Positions 8,664 through 19,820 of a stretch of DNA of 64,000 nt are shown here, piece after piece. A model generated the notes under the pieces. The model had not been told where the DNA came from. It saw nothing but the letters and a program-made list of their open reading frames with translations, and searched no databases. The translations under genes were made by a program, and so were the position numbers. Origin of the DNA: Calvatia gigantea (taxonomy: Eukaryota; Basidiomycota; Agaricomycetes; Agaricales; Lycoperdaceae); assembly GCA_025093985.1 (NCBI GenBank), contig JACAAK010000019.1, positions 186,001 through 250,000 of the forward strand, read 5' to 3'. Each line of letters starts with the position of its first letter. Position 1 is the first letter of the stretch.

Positions 8664-9970
8664 TAAAGAGGCAGAAATAGAAATACTAAATGTGATATGG
8701 ATGTTCGGCTTAGATTAAGCTGACGGAATAGATTTTTAAAGATTTCTGCACAAGGCAAGTTTGTGGGGAGGCAATCTGACAATATGAGGGACAATTCCAC
8801 AAAATAACGCGAATCAACGACGCGTGGAGAACACTAGAATAGCTAACTACCTTCGCTAAGAAGAGTAAAGCCAAGTTACACTGTAAAAAGTGCGACTCGT
8901 GTCCTTTATCCAAGAAGTTAACAAGACACAGAACCTCAGGTACTCCCTAAGCTTCACCCTTATCAAGTTAACGACCAGAAGCGCACTGTCCTACACTTGT
9001 GATACGCCAAGTACCAGGGTGTAGCGATGCAATACACTCTTAATCTAAGCTCACTTCACGAGTAAGCCCAAGGTCTTCTTCTTAGATCAAAAGGTCTCAA
9101 TCCTAGCTCAAGTCACTTAGTCTAGTTAATCTCGAAAGAACTTATTACTTTGCTTCGCTCAGGCACAATAGATCGCTTTTCACTGCGCTCTGAAGGCTGG
9201 GCAATGGCTAGTAGGTTCCTTGCCACGTCTGACACCTCAGAGGGGGTTTATATATTATTTGGGTGCTCGTTATGACAAGACAATGATTACACAACTAGGA
9301 ACATATTATCAAGCAAGGTACAAACCGGTAGATTAGATCGCGCGCCAAGAGAGCCGCAACCTGTTAGATTAGTGAAACATTGGAAATACAGAAGGATTCT
9401 GGGTATCCGTTTGTTCCGGGCTGTGTTTTAGCCCGTTCTCTGGGTCTGCATTCTTCTCTAAATATGTAGAACATCTAAGATTTCGGATGTCGCATGAACT
9501 GTTCTCCTACGTGTCCCCGTGGATTGTACACGAACGCGTCCATACGTGTCATTAGTGCTGAGTGATGTTCGTTAATCTAACAACGGTGGCATTTCCTTGT
9601 GAACACGTCGATCAGCCTTTTAGATTAAGCACGTCGGACTTATTTCTCGAGTCTAGACTCATTGGAGGGGTCCCGTAGCTCTATATAGACGCATTGGAAT
9701 GGTTTTACCGCCTGGTCCGGCCGGAATCACGACTGGTCATATGGTATACTGTTAGAATTGCTTTTTGTTAAGCACAGTGGTCATCCCGTAGCCGCCGCTA
9801 TCCGTCATCAATGGTCATAGTGTTCTACAGTGATTGAGTACTCTTTTATTATACTGTTGGGCTCTTAGATTAGGTCGTACTACTACAGGAAGGTTCGATG
9901 CAATCATTAGATTAGGCTTGTATGCCTTAGATTAGCGATTTTCATGCGTGAAAACGGCTTTGCCGTTACA
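8664..9970 (-). repeat. 3' LTR of Fam3-A
   Basis: On the minus strand it reads TGTAACGGCAAAGCCG to CCTCTTTA, so its ends are TG and TA rather than TG and CA. It contains eight exact TTAGATTA octamers on either strand: 8710, 9041, 9364, 9573, 9620, 9865, 9907 and 9927. The terminal 35 bp hold two small inverted repeats, AACGGC-AAA-GCCGTT and TTTTCA-N4-TGAAAA. A minus-strand TATA box lies at 9247-9254. Confidence 0.95.
9247..9254 (-). promoter_or_regulatory. TATA box of the Fam3 LTR
   Basis: The minus strand reads TATATAAA followed by CC. It would place the start of transcription near 9217, giving a U3 of about 750 bp. The same sequence is in the 5' LTR (about 22249-22256), where it would drive the genomic RNA, and in the decayed solo LTR near 59160. 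Confidence 0.55.
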
Positions 9971-9982
9971 TCTCCCCCTCAC
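9971..9982 (-). other. Polypurine tract of Fam3-A
   Basis: The minus strand reads GTGAGGGGGAGA directly before the 3' LTR, as expected for the plus-strand primer of an LTR element. Confidence 0.8.
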
Positions 9983-10475
9983 TATAGATGACTGCCCTCA
10001 GTCCTCCGTTAAGTCTGACATGATCATTAAGCAACAACTTTGCTTTCTCTCTGTTTGCTGATCTTTAAGCGCGCACAGAAGCGCCGGGCTCAATCAACTA
10101 GAAGTATTTTTATGCTTCACGGTGAAGTCTTCGAGGGATGATCTGATTTCACCCTCTTCGACGTCGAGTTCTCCTTTCAGTAACCCTATTGCCGTTAGCG
10201 GCTAATGCTTCTCGCAGCTGATATCCGCTGTTGCTATCTTAAGCCTTTCATGGCTGCCTGTTATTCTAAACATTTTTATATGTTTTGTGTGTATCTTAGA
10301 TACATTCCTCTCGCTAAGTACGATACCGGGTTGTAGAACCTCGCTCATCCGTTTTGGACCGTGAGATTAAGAACCCGGCCTTATCACATTGCATTAGCTT
10401 AACCTTCCCTCGATCGTGCGGTATATAAGAACGGCACACGTTTTTTCTTCCTAGTTTCATACATCTATCATCGTT
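9983..10475 (+). promoter_or_regulatory. Upstream region and TATA box of antisense gene A
   Basis: This stretch has no convincing reading frame. A TATA box, TATATAA at 10422-10428, lies about 48 nt before the start codon at 10476, with a CT-rich stretch between, as in many fungal core promoters. It suggests that the antisense gene has its own promoter rather than depending on the LTR. Confidence 0.6.
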
Positions 10476-12694
10476 ATGGCTGCCCCGCACGATTCCAACG
10501 CAAATCTGGTCACTCCGGCCTCCATTCGCAACAGTCTGGTGGCTCGTGGATTCGAAGGAGAGGAGTTGGAGAACCAAGTTGCAGAAATGGTGGACATGCT
10601 GTGTCCAGGGTGGACGGGTACGCCCCTTTTTTCTTCTCTGGTGTTCAGTGTGCTAATCTCCGCCTCTAATCTCAGGCGGACCACTACGAGCACCCATGCC
10701 ACTTATCCGGCCAACGCTCTCATTTATCGCGCCGGCCCCCACCGTTGGTCTCCAACAGAACAAAACGTTTACGTTCCCTCCCGTTCAGACCTCCTTCGAT
10801 GCTCCCGGGCCTTCGCTTAGGCCACAGCCCGTTATCTACCACCCAGGAACCGGTGCCCGTATTCCTCCAGGCATGCAGGCCGTGACGCTACTGCCAACAC
10901 CTATTGGTACTTTTCTTTTTTTTACTCTATCTTGTTATTCCTGAGCTGACTTGTGATCTCAGCTGCAACTCAGTCATCGCCGTCTTCTTCTAAGCCAAAG
11001 AAGTCCCGGAAACACGCCGGGAAGGCACGTCATTCATCTACTTTTAACCGTATTTCTTGTTTGACCATTTATCTAACAGAACCTCGATGTTCCGACCCCA
11101 ATTTCGGCAGGTCCGTCTGCCTCTACTGACCCTCCAACGTCTTCCATGGCGACGGGAGGATCTATTGCAACCAGCCGGCCTTCACGCATAGCTGCTCCCA
11201 AGACTCCCGGTGCCCTTGTCGACGTAAGTCGTTTGATTTATGACTGTTTTTATCTTAATCTAATTTCATTCATCTAGCCCGCGGCCACTCATCTTGCCTT
11301 GTTGGCCGCTCAGGCAAAGGCACAGGCTCGGACTCGTCAACGAGCTACAAACGCGTCACCGGATGACGCCCCACCCAAGAAACGTGCTCGCGAGGCTGTC
11401 ACGTCGGCCAGGAAGACTCTCACTGCTCCTGCCCTCTCCGCTTCATCGTCTGTCTCTACGACGAATTCCTCCAAACCGAAACCTCGCTGGGTGATCCTGA
11501 AGATCCCCGTCAGGGAAGAGACAGTAACCGCCCTCCCCGAGGCCCTTCCGGAGACAATCCGTCCCGCTTCTTCGCCGGTGGGAGAGATTGACGTCGAGGA
11601 GGTTGAAGAACCCCCCAGGAACGTTCCGGAGCCTGCAGAGCCCCGAACCCGTCGTCTCCGTAAGTCTCTTTTCGTCAAATCTTGTCTTTCTTTGCTAATC
11701 TAACAGGTGCTGCTCGTCGTACGGACGAGGACCTCGTTGAGGAGTGCGGCTTGAAGGCGGCCGCCTCCTTCTTTTCTGACGTTGGGCCAGCGTTCTCGCT
11801 GCTCAACGCTGAGCCTTATGTGAGTGTTTTTCATACAAGGTACACCTTAATCTAACACTTTTCTAGGGCAGCGCCGGACAGCTTCAGTGCCTAAACTGCA
11901 TGAAGCTGTTCTCACCTGACTGCACTCCCGGTGGCAAGGACCAGGACGGCAAAACTCGCAAGTGCAAGCAATGCCTTGCCCAGAATGCCGCCCACTGTTC
12001 GGATACCAAGCCGGCACCTCTCCTTCAGTACCAGGCTGAAGGTGCTCGACTTCGCTCCCTGACCAGCGACCACTGTAAGTCATTTTTATTCTCTTATCTA
12101 AGTGGTTATGTTGGCTGACCAACACTATTTCTTGTTAATCTAGACCTCGCCGACCGATTCCGGAACCTGACGGCGGCCCACGCTCAAGTTTTTGGGCTCG
12201 AAACTTTCCTGGACATGGCTTACGCGAACTACCACGCCCTCGTCTACTCGTTTGTGAAGGACATCCAGATCGCGCGTCAACTTCACGGTCGCGAGTCCTC
12301 CTTCTGGGTTGAGTCCGGGCTCTGCAAGACCCAAAGCGACGCCTCCGACCTGTTCGCCTTCGTCGACGGATTCCTCGACGAAGTCCATGCTTCGGAAGAT
12401 CCCGATCTCGCTCGCCGGTCTTACTTCGCTCATGGCCGTTTCCTCAACGTGCTGTCTGGTTTGCGCGGGGAGGCACCCAGGACATGGCCTGGCATGCCTC
12501 CTACCCCGTCCTTCGCTTCGAAACACGCCGACTTCACCGATCCCCCCGTCCCTCGTGTCAAGAAGGCCCGCTCCGCCAAATCTAAGGGGAAACAGCGAGC
12601 AGCATCGCCCCCTCCTTCCTCGAGCCTGCCTATCAGCGAGGAGGAGTTCAATTCTGGGGACGACGCGGCAGCGTCTTCTGATTACGAATCCTGA
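10476..12694 (+). CDS. Fam3 antisense gene A: 610-residue protein with a six-cysteine cluster, 8 exons
   Basis: Exons: 10476-10617, 10676-10906, 10963-11024, 11080-11223, 11278-11659, 11707-11819, 11867-12074, 12144-12694. All phases join without a stop (611 codons including stop). Six introns are GT-AG; the third is best read as GC-AG (GCACGT donor). Residues 1-50 look helical. A Pro-rich part and a basic Pro-Lys-Lys-Lys-Arg-like patch follow. A Cys cluster near residue 370 reads CX2CX7CX14CX2CX6C. A helical region and an acidic Ser-rich tail close the protein. The gene runs opposite to gag-pol, between integrase and the 3' LTR. The cluster resembles Zn2Cys6 but lacks its usual basic residues. 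Function unknown; DNA binding is an inference. Confidence 0.8.
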
Positions 12695-13275
12695 GGTTCG
12701 TGCGGCGTTTTTTCTTGTCATATCTCGAGAGTCTTCGGAGTAGATACATTACCGTAGTAGTGTATTCCGCTCCCCCAACATCTTGCTAGGTATCTAGGTA
12801 CATCCTACTTAGATATATGTTTTTTCTTTAGTCTTTCTGCATCTTTGGGTGATACCCTGGATGCTCAATTCAATCTGCTTGTGCGCGTTTTTGTGTGAAT
12901 CCATAAATCTTAAATTTTTCCAGAAGTAAGTGTGTGGATTCGCCAAAATTTTGTACCATTGCACGTATATTGCACGTCTAGTCAAATCTAAGTCTCTGCA
13001 GTACACACTCCCCCCCACTAAAATGGACGGGTGCCCTCACCCTTATGCTATCCATTTCAGAGACGTGTGAGAGGTGTCGCTATGGTATGACCTATTTCAA
13101 ATCTCGGTGACTTTTTGCAATTTCAAAACGTCGCGGCTCTCATCGTTCAAAATTCGCCAAAAGCAGCCGAATTTTTCATTCTTATCTTACACAGGTTTTT
13201 CCGCTAATCTCAAGGTCTTTTTCACCGGCAGTTTGTGCCGTATTTCTAGATAGACCCTTTTTTGATGTAGCTACA
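12695..13275 (+). other. Spacer between antisense genes A and B
   Basis: AT-rich with runs of T after gene A, so it probably holds the gene A polyadenylation region, then the upstream region of gene B. No reading frame here looks like coding sequence. Confidence 0.5.
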
Positions 13276-13285
13276 TATAATCTAA
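13276..13285 (+). promoter_or_regulatory. TATA-like box of antisense gene B overlapping the octamer
   Basis: TATAATCTAA at 13276-13285 lies about 75 nt before the start codon of gene B. It combines a TATAA and an exact TAATCTAA octamer (13278-13285), the motif repeated in the LTRs. Confidence 0.4.
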
Positions 13286-13352
13286 ACGCAGGGAACTTGT
13301 ACCTCAGTTCTCCTTGCTGTATATCTCGCTAGGATCTCTTGTCATTCTCTTC

Positions 13353-14691
13353 ATGTCTGCTGATACTGTTAACGCTCGTATTGAGCTAGACGATGCAATT
13401 AGTACCTTCCAGCACCGATTGCAATGTTTTCAGCATCAGGAGAGCACACAGGCTTCCGTATTTAATGCTTTGAACGACGCTACTGCCCCAGCCGTAAGTC
13501 TTAGATTAGCACCTTCGACCATTGTTGTCGACAGCTAACGTGTCTATCCTTTCAGTCTCAGTTCCTTCGTCAACTTTCAGGCGATGCTGCTGGTTTAGAA
13601 GACGAGAAGAACGTTAATCTCGTTTTCCACGCTCGCAAGATCTTTGAGACCTGGCAGAACGAACATGACAAGGCTTTCAAGATGCCAGAAGTCTACAAGA
13701 AACTTCAAGACTTCTGTGCTCAGTACCAGCGCTCCAAAGCTAAAGCTAAGTCAAGTTCATCTGGACCAGCAAGCCCTGCCGCAACTCCCGCGTCTACGAC
13801 GACTACTACTGGCTCAGGTCCTCCGACCAAAAAAGTGCGCAAAATCTTTAATCTAAGTCGATCCATTGTTATCTCAATAATGTCCGCTAGCATCGTCGCA
13901 GTAAGCAAGTCATTTCGCCCGAGATCGTTGATGACTCTGACAAAGAGGAGACATCGAGGACTGTAAGTTATTCTGATATCTCCTATTGCCTTAATCTAAC
14001 GTTGTTTTCACCACAGGAGACCATGCAAGTTGATGATTCTGGCCCTCCAGGAACAGCCGTATCCCCTGATGACGACCGAACCAGTAGCGCCATGGTGCTC
14101 GAGCCTCAAATCGTCACTACCGCTGTTAACCAGGTGAATCATTCTTTCTCCCGTTGCCGCAGCACATCGTTCTCAGCTGTGGTTCGTCTTGCTTTCTTCA
14201 TTAATCTTGGTTAGCTATTGCTAAGACTCATTAATCTATGCTTGCAGGAGACAGCTGTGGCTGATACTCATGCTGAGACGGTGTGTATACCTTATGCCTT
14301 TGTGCCTGGCTTAGATATCAGCAGTAGCGCTTATAAGCGAGCCATACAGCTTACTACCGGTGCGAAGCATGTTCATTTTTCGCCTTCCACTCCGGAACAA
14401 GGTCAGCTTTTCAGAACACCTTAGTGCGTCCTAGCTGATAACCAAATTCCATAAGTTGTGGCTCTAGCAAAGGTCATTGAGCCGTTGACTCTCAAGAATC
14501 GCGAGCTCTATGCTCACTATGTCACTCGTTGCGAGAGCGCCGTGCTTCAGACTGGTCTCCTTGGTACCAGCTCCAAGTTAATCTCAGCAGCCCAGGCATT
14601 GGAAGCCGCTGCTCGCCGCTATGAAGTCTTAGCTAAACAGCAGGAACATCTCTTTGTTCAGTTAGAGAAGTTATCCAGCCATTCTGCTTAG
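13353..14691 (+). CDS. Fam3 antisense gene B: 332-residue protein, 6 exons
   Basis: Exons: 13353-13493, 13556-13834, 13891-13962, 14017-14133, 14248-14401, 14456-14691. All junctions keep the frame (333 codons including stop), and all introns are GT-AG. The N-terminal 130 residues look helical, with no cysteine cluster. A Ser/Ala/Thr-rich linker leads to a basic patch at an exon junction (Lys-Lys-His-Arg-Arg-Ser-Lys), a possible nuclear signal. An acidic stretch follows. The last 75 residues, rich in Ala, Leu, Glu and Gln, look like a coiled coil. It faces the integrase gene tail to tail with about 116 bp between. The fourth intron is the longest, at 114 nt. I do not recognise the family. Confidence 0.75.
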
Positions 14692-14807
14692 ATTACCTCT
14701 AGCATTCTTCAATCACCCGTTTTTACTTAGATAGTTTTTACCCTCAGTTTGTACGCGTTCACGCAAACAGAGTTTTCTATCTTATGATGAAATTCGGTGT
14801 GATCGCG
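14692..14807. other. Convergent 3' ends of gene B and pol
   Basis: This 116-bp gap holds the ends of two transcription units that run towards each other. An exact TTAGATTA octamer (14688-14695) overlaps the TAG stop of gene B. Confidence 0.5.
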
Positions 14808-15974
14808 TCAGTTCTCGATGTCTGAGTCTGTTAGCTTTGCCTCTGACTCATCTTCCATGATTAATCTATCCAAACCGTCCTTAGATAGATCAATTAAATG
14901 TTCGATTTTCTCGTCCAGCATTAGCTTAGACCGTGCTAAGTAAGGTATTACTCTAAAAGCTGCGACCTTATTTTGCCACACGGATCCGTCCAGTTCTGCT
15001 AAGATATACGCGCCACCTTTAAGTCGCTGAATCACTACCATAGGTCCTAGATACCTTGGCTTCATTTTGCGATCCGCTGACATTTGTATGGCTGAATTCT
15101 TAACTAAGACTAACGATCCTGGCTTTAGGTCAAAGTCTTTTATCTTATATTTCATTTCTTCTTCTAGTTTTAAAGCCCTATTTAACTTTTCGTTAGATAG
15201 ATGTTTTCGCATTTCATCTATGTGGTCTACGTGTTTAGCTAAGGCCAGTGCTCGTAGACCAATAAGTTCTTCTGTAGATAGGAAACGTTCTGGGTATTTA
15301 ACTAACCAGGTTGCTTCTATTATATCTAATGGTAACGTTGGGTGCGCTCCCATTGCCATGAAGTAAGGCAAACATCCCGTACCCTTTCTTATTGTTATTC
15401 TATCAGCCCACATTACATGGTGGAGATACCAGTACCATTTTCTGACATCGCCATTTGTGGCCTTATACAGCATTTGTCTAACATCCCAGTGGGGTCTTTC
15501 TATTGTCCCGTTAGCTTGTGAGTTGTAGGGAGAGATAGTGACTCCTTTAATCCCATACTTCTCAGCTAACCAGCCAACTGCTTTCTTAAATGGCGAGCCA
15601 TTATCCGTGACAATCTTCACAAGACTTCCCCATCTGCAGACGATATCTTCGAAAAGCCATTGTCCGATAGACTTGGCATTCTCTTTTCTTAAGGCTCTGG
15701 CTTCCATCCAGGATGAAAGTCCACATCGGCCGTGGACAATATAACTACAACCGTTTGACGGCGGAGTCATATGTATTGTATCTGCATGTAAGATTTGGAA
15801 AAGCGACGGAGTATGCGTCACTACCGGTGGCAATTCTAATGCCATCTTCTGTCTAACCTGACACAGGTGACATGTCTTCACATACCATGCTATGTCGCCC
15901 TCCATTTCTGGCCACCAGAACCTCTGAGCTATGAGCTTTGTGGTCGCGTACGCTCCTCTGTGCCCTAGCTTACA
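14808..15974 (-). CDS. Integrase of Fam3-A
   Basis: The frame is open upstream of 15905 to about 15974 and includes the second His of the zinc domain (Leu-Gly-His-Arg-Gly) and Cys-His-Leu-Cys. The catalytic triad is in [12 protein letters not shown], and Asn-Gly-Thr-Ile-Glu. A GPY/F-like module (Arg-Tyr-Leu-Gly-Pro-Met) comes near the C-terminus. There is no chromodomain, unlike the other families. The integrase would insert cDNA with a 4-bp stagger. It belongs to pol but is separated from the upstream part by a non-coding stretch. Confidence 0.85.
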   Translation of the reverse strand, partial: CKLGHRGAYATTKLIAQRFWWPEMEGDIAWYVKTCHLCQVRQKMALELPPVVTHTPSLFQILHADTIHMTPPSNGCSYIVHGRCGLSSWMEARALRKENAKSIGQWLFEDIVCRWGSLVKIVTDNGSPFKKAVGWLAEKYGIKGVTISPYNSQANGTIERPHWDVRQMLYKATNGDVRKWYWYLHHVMWADRITIRKGTGCLPYFMAMGAHPTLPLDIIEATWLVKYPERFLSTEELIGLRALALAKHVDHIDEMRKHLSNEKLNRALKLEEEMKYKIKDFDLKPGSLVLVKNSAIQMSADRKMKPRYLGPMVVIQRLKGGAYILAELDGSVWQNKVAAFRVIPYLARSKLMLDEKIEHLIDLSKDGLDRLIMEDESEAKLTDSDIEN

Positions 15975-16138
15975 GTAAGGGACAAAACCGTTCCAATGTT
16001 TTGAACTTTTCAGAAGATCAGCTCATAACTCAAGGACTACTGTGGCTGTGCACTTCCTAATTTAATTGTAGATAGTCCAGTATCTTATCTAATCATATGC
16101 AAAGTATGATTATGTAATCCTTTGTTTTGGGGGAGTTA
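15975..16138 (-). other. Non-coding interruption inside the integrase zinc domain of Fam3-A
   Basis: Upstream coding ends with Lys-Thr-Cys-Gln then TAA (16136-16138), and the domain resumes at Leu-Gly-His near 15974. About 160 bp with stops in all frames separates them. An inverted repeat AATCATA/TATGATT lies within it. It could be an insertion or an unusual intron; I see no clear GT donor or target duplication. Confidence 0.55.
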
Positions 16139-18736
16139 TTGACAAGTTTTCATAATTCTCATCCGATGTTCTTTAGCTAAGATGAGCGCAGGGTTTCCAC
16201 CACTCGCAGACTTCCTGTATAAGCGACTGTCGTCGTCTAGCCAAAAGTGTGAGGCAGCCCTCACAAATTTAGCTTGATCGGCGTCCATTTTACTGATGTC
16301 AAATCCTTTCGGGTCGTTAGCTAACCATTCCCGGATTCGACTGAGTCGTTTATCTTGCATTTTTGCTGTCTCCGGCCTCCGGTCTTCATTATAGGGTGCC
16401 AGTTCTTTGTCGTCAGGTTCTTTATCTAAGTTTTCTGACTCTAAGGTAGCGACCCTATCTAAGAAAGCGCGGAGCAACTCAGGATATTTTTCCTGGTTAG
16501 CTATCATGCGTCTGGTCTTTATGTCTTGTTGGGTAGATTCCTTAGCGTTATCTAAGTCGTTTTGGAAGTCTACCAACAGGCTCATTACTTGCTGCGTGTA
16601 GCCTGTTCAATTATCTATTTCTTCGTAGAATTCTTCTAAATCTAATGGGTCTTCGTCTTCCGGGTTAGCCTTAGATAGAATAAAGTCATCCCCGTCGTCC
16701 TCAGATCCATCGTCAAAGGCACGTTCTACTGGGTCCCCTGGGTACCAAGGTCTTCTCGAGAGTCCGTCAGGCCCAAAGGCCTTACCTTTCTTATGTACAA
16801 GTTCGAAATGAAAGTTTGTCTGTATATAATCTACCCAGTGATTTATCGTCATGTTAGGCAGTCTTCCGGGGTTGTTCAACATTCCAAACAAATACTTAGC
16901 ATCTATCTCAACGATTAGATTTCAACAACCAGTCAATAGATAAGTCTCTTCTTCTAAGACCATTCTTAGACCGCACAATTCTCGCTTAGGTTGTGAATAT
17001 CTCTGTTGTCGTTCGTCCATAAGCAAAGAGTTAAACTTCACATAATGGATTATCTTACGATCTTCCTCGTCTCTTTGATAGAGATAATATCCTACTGCTC
17101 TCCAGGACGAGTCAACCGATAGGACTATGGGCTGAGTGCTTGGAAACTTCGGATTTCTAGTATGAAAGCAGTTTTTAATTGCTTCCTTTAGATTATCTTG
17201 GGCTGTCTGCTGTTCAGGTCCCCATTCGAATGCTATATGCATCTTGCACACATTATATAACGGTGCAGCGATTATCACAAAGTTCGGAATGTGATTCCTA
17301 CATCTAACGGCTGTCCCCAAGAAAGATCTGGTCTCTGAAGCGTCCTTACAAGCGCCCCATCGTAATATAACACCGATGGCGTCTGCTGTCGGTTTTCTTC
17401 CTTTATACAAGCAGTCAAATCCTACAATAGTTATATGATCTGCACATATTGTTGTCTTTGGCCCGGAAAAGGTGCCTCCCGCATATTTCATTCGTTGTAA
17501 TATGCGGTTCACCGTGTTCATATGTTCCCATATGAATCGCCTAATGCCCGGGTTCCCTTCTATAACCTCGTAATCACCGTTAGATAACTCGTAACGTGTA
17601 GGTGGTCCCCGTATAGGCACGTCGTCAATATAGGGGACTGTATGTTCCGGAATTTCATCTGACAATATATAGGTAACGTCGTCATGAAAGATAGGTACTG
17701 AATTAGTCCATCCCATAGGCAACGTTACTAATCTAAGGGCTCCGAATGGTGTTTGGAAAGTCGTTAGATCTCTAGACGACTCAGCCAACTGCCTTTCATC
17801 ATACCCTACATATAAATCTAATATGCCGCTACAAGCCCTTCCTGAGAAGTGCATAGCTAATTCTTCTGTTGCGGGCGGCAGACCCGAATGCGCAATTGTC
17901 ACTCTATTTAGAGGCTCTAAGCTATGTACTAGTCTGAGACTCTTTCCGTCTTTCTTAAGTACGCAAAACCATTTAGATCTATAAGACGAATTCGAGGGCT
18001 CATATACCCCTGCGTCTATTTTTCTTTTGATGATTCTACACACTTCGTCATATATCGCTGGGGGAATCCTGAAATGTCTTTCTACCCATGGTATATGGGC
18101 AATAGTGGGGATCTCTATCGGAGGGAAAAACTCCTCCTTAAATTTGCCCCTTTCAGTATCATCCCAAGCGAACGCTTTATTGTGTTCTGCAATTAACCAA
18201 TGCATTAGCTTTCGCTCCTCGTAAGTCAAGAAGTCCCCAATATGAGCCGCGTCCATCTTGTTTTTCCGTTCTTCGGTATACCTGCCTTTAGATTTGAAAG
18301 TTGGCGGGTTAACCGGCAGGATTGGCAGCTCAGTCAAGGGATCTCCAATTATCTCTCATTTTATTCTGTATTTGTCTGGTAGTTCTCCCAGTACGGGTCT
18401 CACTTTCAATGCGACTGGTTTATATTTCTTAGCTAAACAAAGAATATGTTCCTCCTCTGTAGGTGGTCCATAGATTTCGTCTAACGCTGTCACTCTTTGA
18501 ATAACTCTGCTAGGACTTACAATCTGAGATAAGAACGTAGTAAGTAGTTCTTTATCGCGAGACCGCTGTGTCGCTAAACTCTTCTGTAAGTATATTAGAT
18601 TAACTTCGTCGGAGGTCATAGATTTTACATCAACTGCCAACGTTTCACTAATATATGGTTTATTCTCGTTATCTAAGCTAATTATAAGAGCAACCTCTCC
18701 TTCGATGCCTTTTTCGAAGTCATCGAGGCTACTCAA
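16139..18736 (-). pseudogene. Reverse transcriptase and RNase H of Fam3-A
   Basis: One frame from 18736 to 16139, cut by three TGA codons (18356-18358, 16922-16924, 16607-16609), each where CGA fits. RT has Leu-Lys-Lys-Asp-Gly-Lys, a Thr-Leu-Pro-Met-Gly-Trp-Thr-Asn box, and catalytic Tyr-Ile-Asp-Asp at 17621-17632. An RNase H-like part follows, with Leu-Ser-Val-Asp-Ser-Ser-Trp and Lys-Arg-Glu-Leu-Cys-Gly. Then comes a Gly-Pro-Asp-Gly-Leu-Ser-Arg-Arg linker and the start of the integrase. This RT differs clearly from the chromodomain families. Entry from the protease frame is by a predicted -1 shift. Confidence 0.85.
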
Positions 18737-19812
18737 AAATTTTGCTCTTTAATTCGCGGTAATTGGCCTTTAGCGTAAGTAGGCAACGTTGCTCTATTCT
18801 TTGTATTGGGATCGGTAATGACTATCATTTGCGCTCCTTCAGCAGAATTCACCACTCGACTTTCTGTTAGGACGTCGAAAGGTCTGCCTAATAATATTGA
18901 GTATGGTGGACTGTCGACTACATGGACCTGTAGATAGACCGTCACGTCTCCGAAGCTAAACGGCACATTCTTAGCTAGACCACAAGTCTGGCTTATCTGG
19001 CCATTCGCACTCTGCATGTTGATAGTCGTGTCTGGATCCCATGTAATTCTACAATCTATCGCCGTATTTCTGGACATGGATACAATTTGTGAACCACTAT
19101 CCAACAAAGCCTCTTCTTCTCTAAGATCGTTTACTAAGGTCGGAATGACTCTTAGCGAAGCCATATCTTTGGCCGTTATAGTCCCATTATTATCTAAGGA
19201 GAATATATGCTTGCCTCTATCTTCCCGAGGTACCGCTTCCAAGTACTGTAGAATAGGATCGGTAATTCTCCAAGTTAGATAGGGACGTCCTTCAGTGTCC
19301 AAAACTTTCTCTGCGACTTTCTCTGGTTTCGCGAGCGTTGAGACCTGTACTAAATTAATGACAGGCTCCGCATTTTCCGAATCAGATTCGTCATCTTCGA
19401 TATGCAACGCGTTGTTAGATTTAATTGCTATGCGTCTTTTAGCAATTTGGTCTTTGTACTTTTCTCGGAGTTTGGGGGAAATAGCCAACAATTCTTTGTG
19501 AGATAGAGAGACGTCTCCTTTGAGAATTCTCTCTAATATTTTATCTAATTCAACCCCATCCTCAATTTCTGTTTTGTGTTTATATGACGGCTGCTTTTGT
19601 TCGCGCAAGTACTTTGCAGGTACAGGCGGTACTTCTACAACCGGCCTAAGAGATCTAACGTTTTTATAGGGAAAATCGTTGACCTGCTTAGATTTCGTTG
19701 GTTCTGTGTTTTCTTTGTCTTTGGCACTTAGATTAGGATCATCTTCTTTATCGCTCTCCGATTCCGTCTGTTTCCTGGCGGGGACCTTCCGTCCAGGGGA
19801 CGGTTTCTTCAT
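18733..19812 (-). CDS. Protease region of Fam3-A
   Basis: 359 codons, open. A charged N-terminal half is followed by an aspartic protease with Leu-Leu-Asp-Ser-Gly-Ser-Gln (DSG) and Ile-Leu-Leu-Gly-Arg-Pro-Phe, the two retropepsin motifs. It lies in the -1 frame relative to gag. The apparent start at 19812 is probably not used alone, because the -1 frame enters a few codons upstream at the gag stop. It ends with TGA at 18733-18735, directly after a second slippery heptamer. Confidence 0.85.
   Translation of the reverse strand: MKKPSPGRKVPARKQTESESDKEDDPNLSAKDKENTEPTKSKQVNDFPYKNVRSLRPVVEVPPVPAKYLREQKQPSYKHKTEIEDGVELDKILERILKGDVSLSHKELLAISPKLREKYKDQIAKRRIAIKSNNALHIEDDESDSENAEPVINLVQVSTLAKPEKVAEKVLDTEGRPYLTWRITDPILQYLEAVPREDRGKHIFSLDNNGTITAKDMASLRVIPTLVNDLREEEALLDSGSQIVSMSRNTAIDCRITWDPDTTINMQSANGQISQTCGLAKNVPFSFGDVTVYLQVHVVDSPPYSILLGRPFDVLTESRVVNSAEGAQMIVITDPNTKNRATLPTYAKGQLPRIKEQNF
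18736..18742 (-). promoter_or_regulatory. Predicted -1 frameshift site, protease to RT (AAATTTT)
   Basis: The minus strand in the protease frame reads CAA AAT TTT TGA. The heptamer A-AAT-TTT has the X-XXY-YYZ form in phase, and the next codon is the stop. A -1 slip continues in the RT frame. Confidence 0.7.
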
Positions 19813-19820
19813 CGAACCGC

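Noticed and set aside
8664..9970. TTAGATTA as telomere-like repeat
   Set aside because: Copies are dispersed, in both orientations and not in tandem. The spacing is irregular, unlike a telomeric array.
18356..18358. TGA in Fam3 pol as programmed readthrough
   Set aside because: The frame continues and Arg fits, as at 16922 and 16607. Three of the same kind point to CpG decay.
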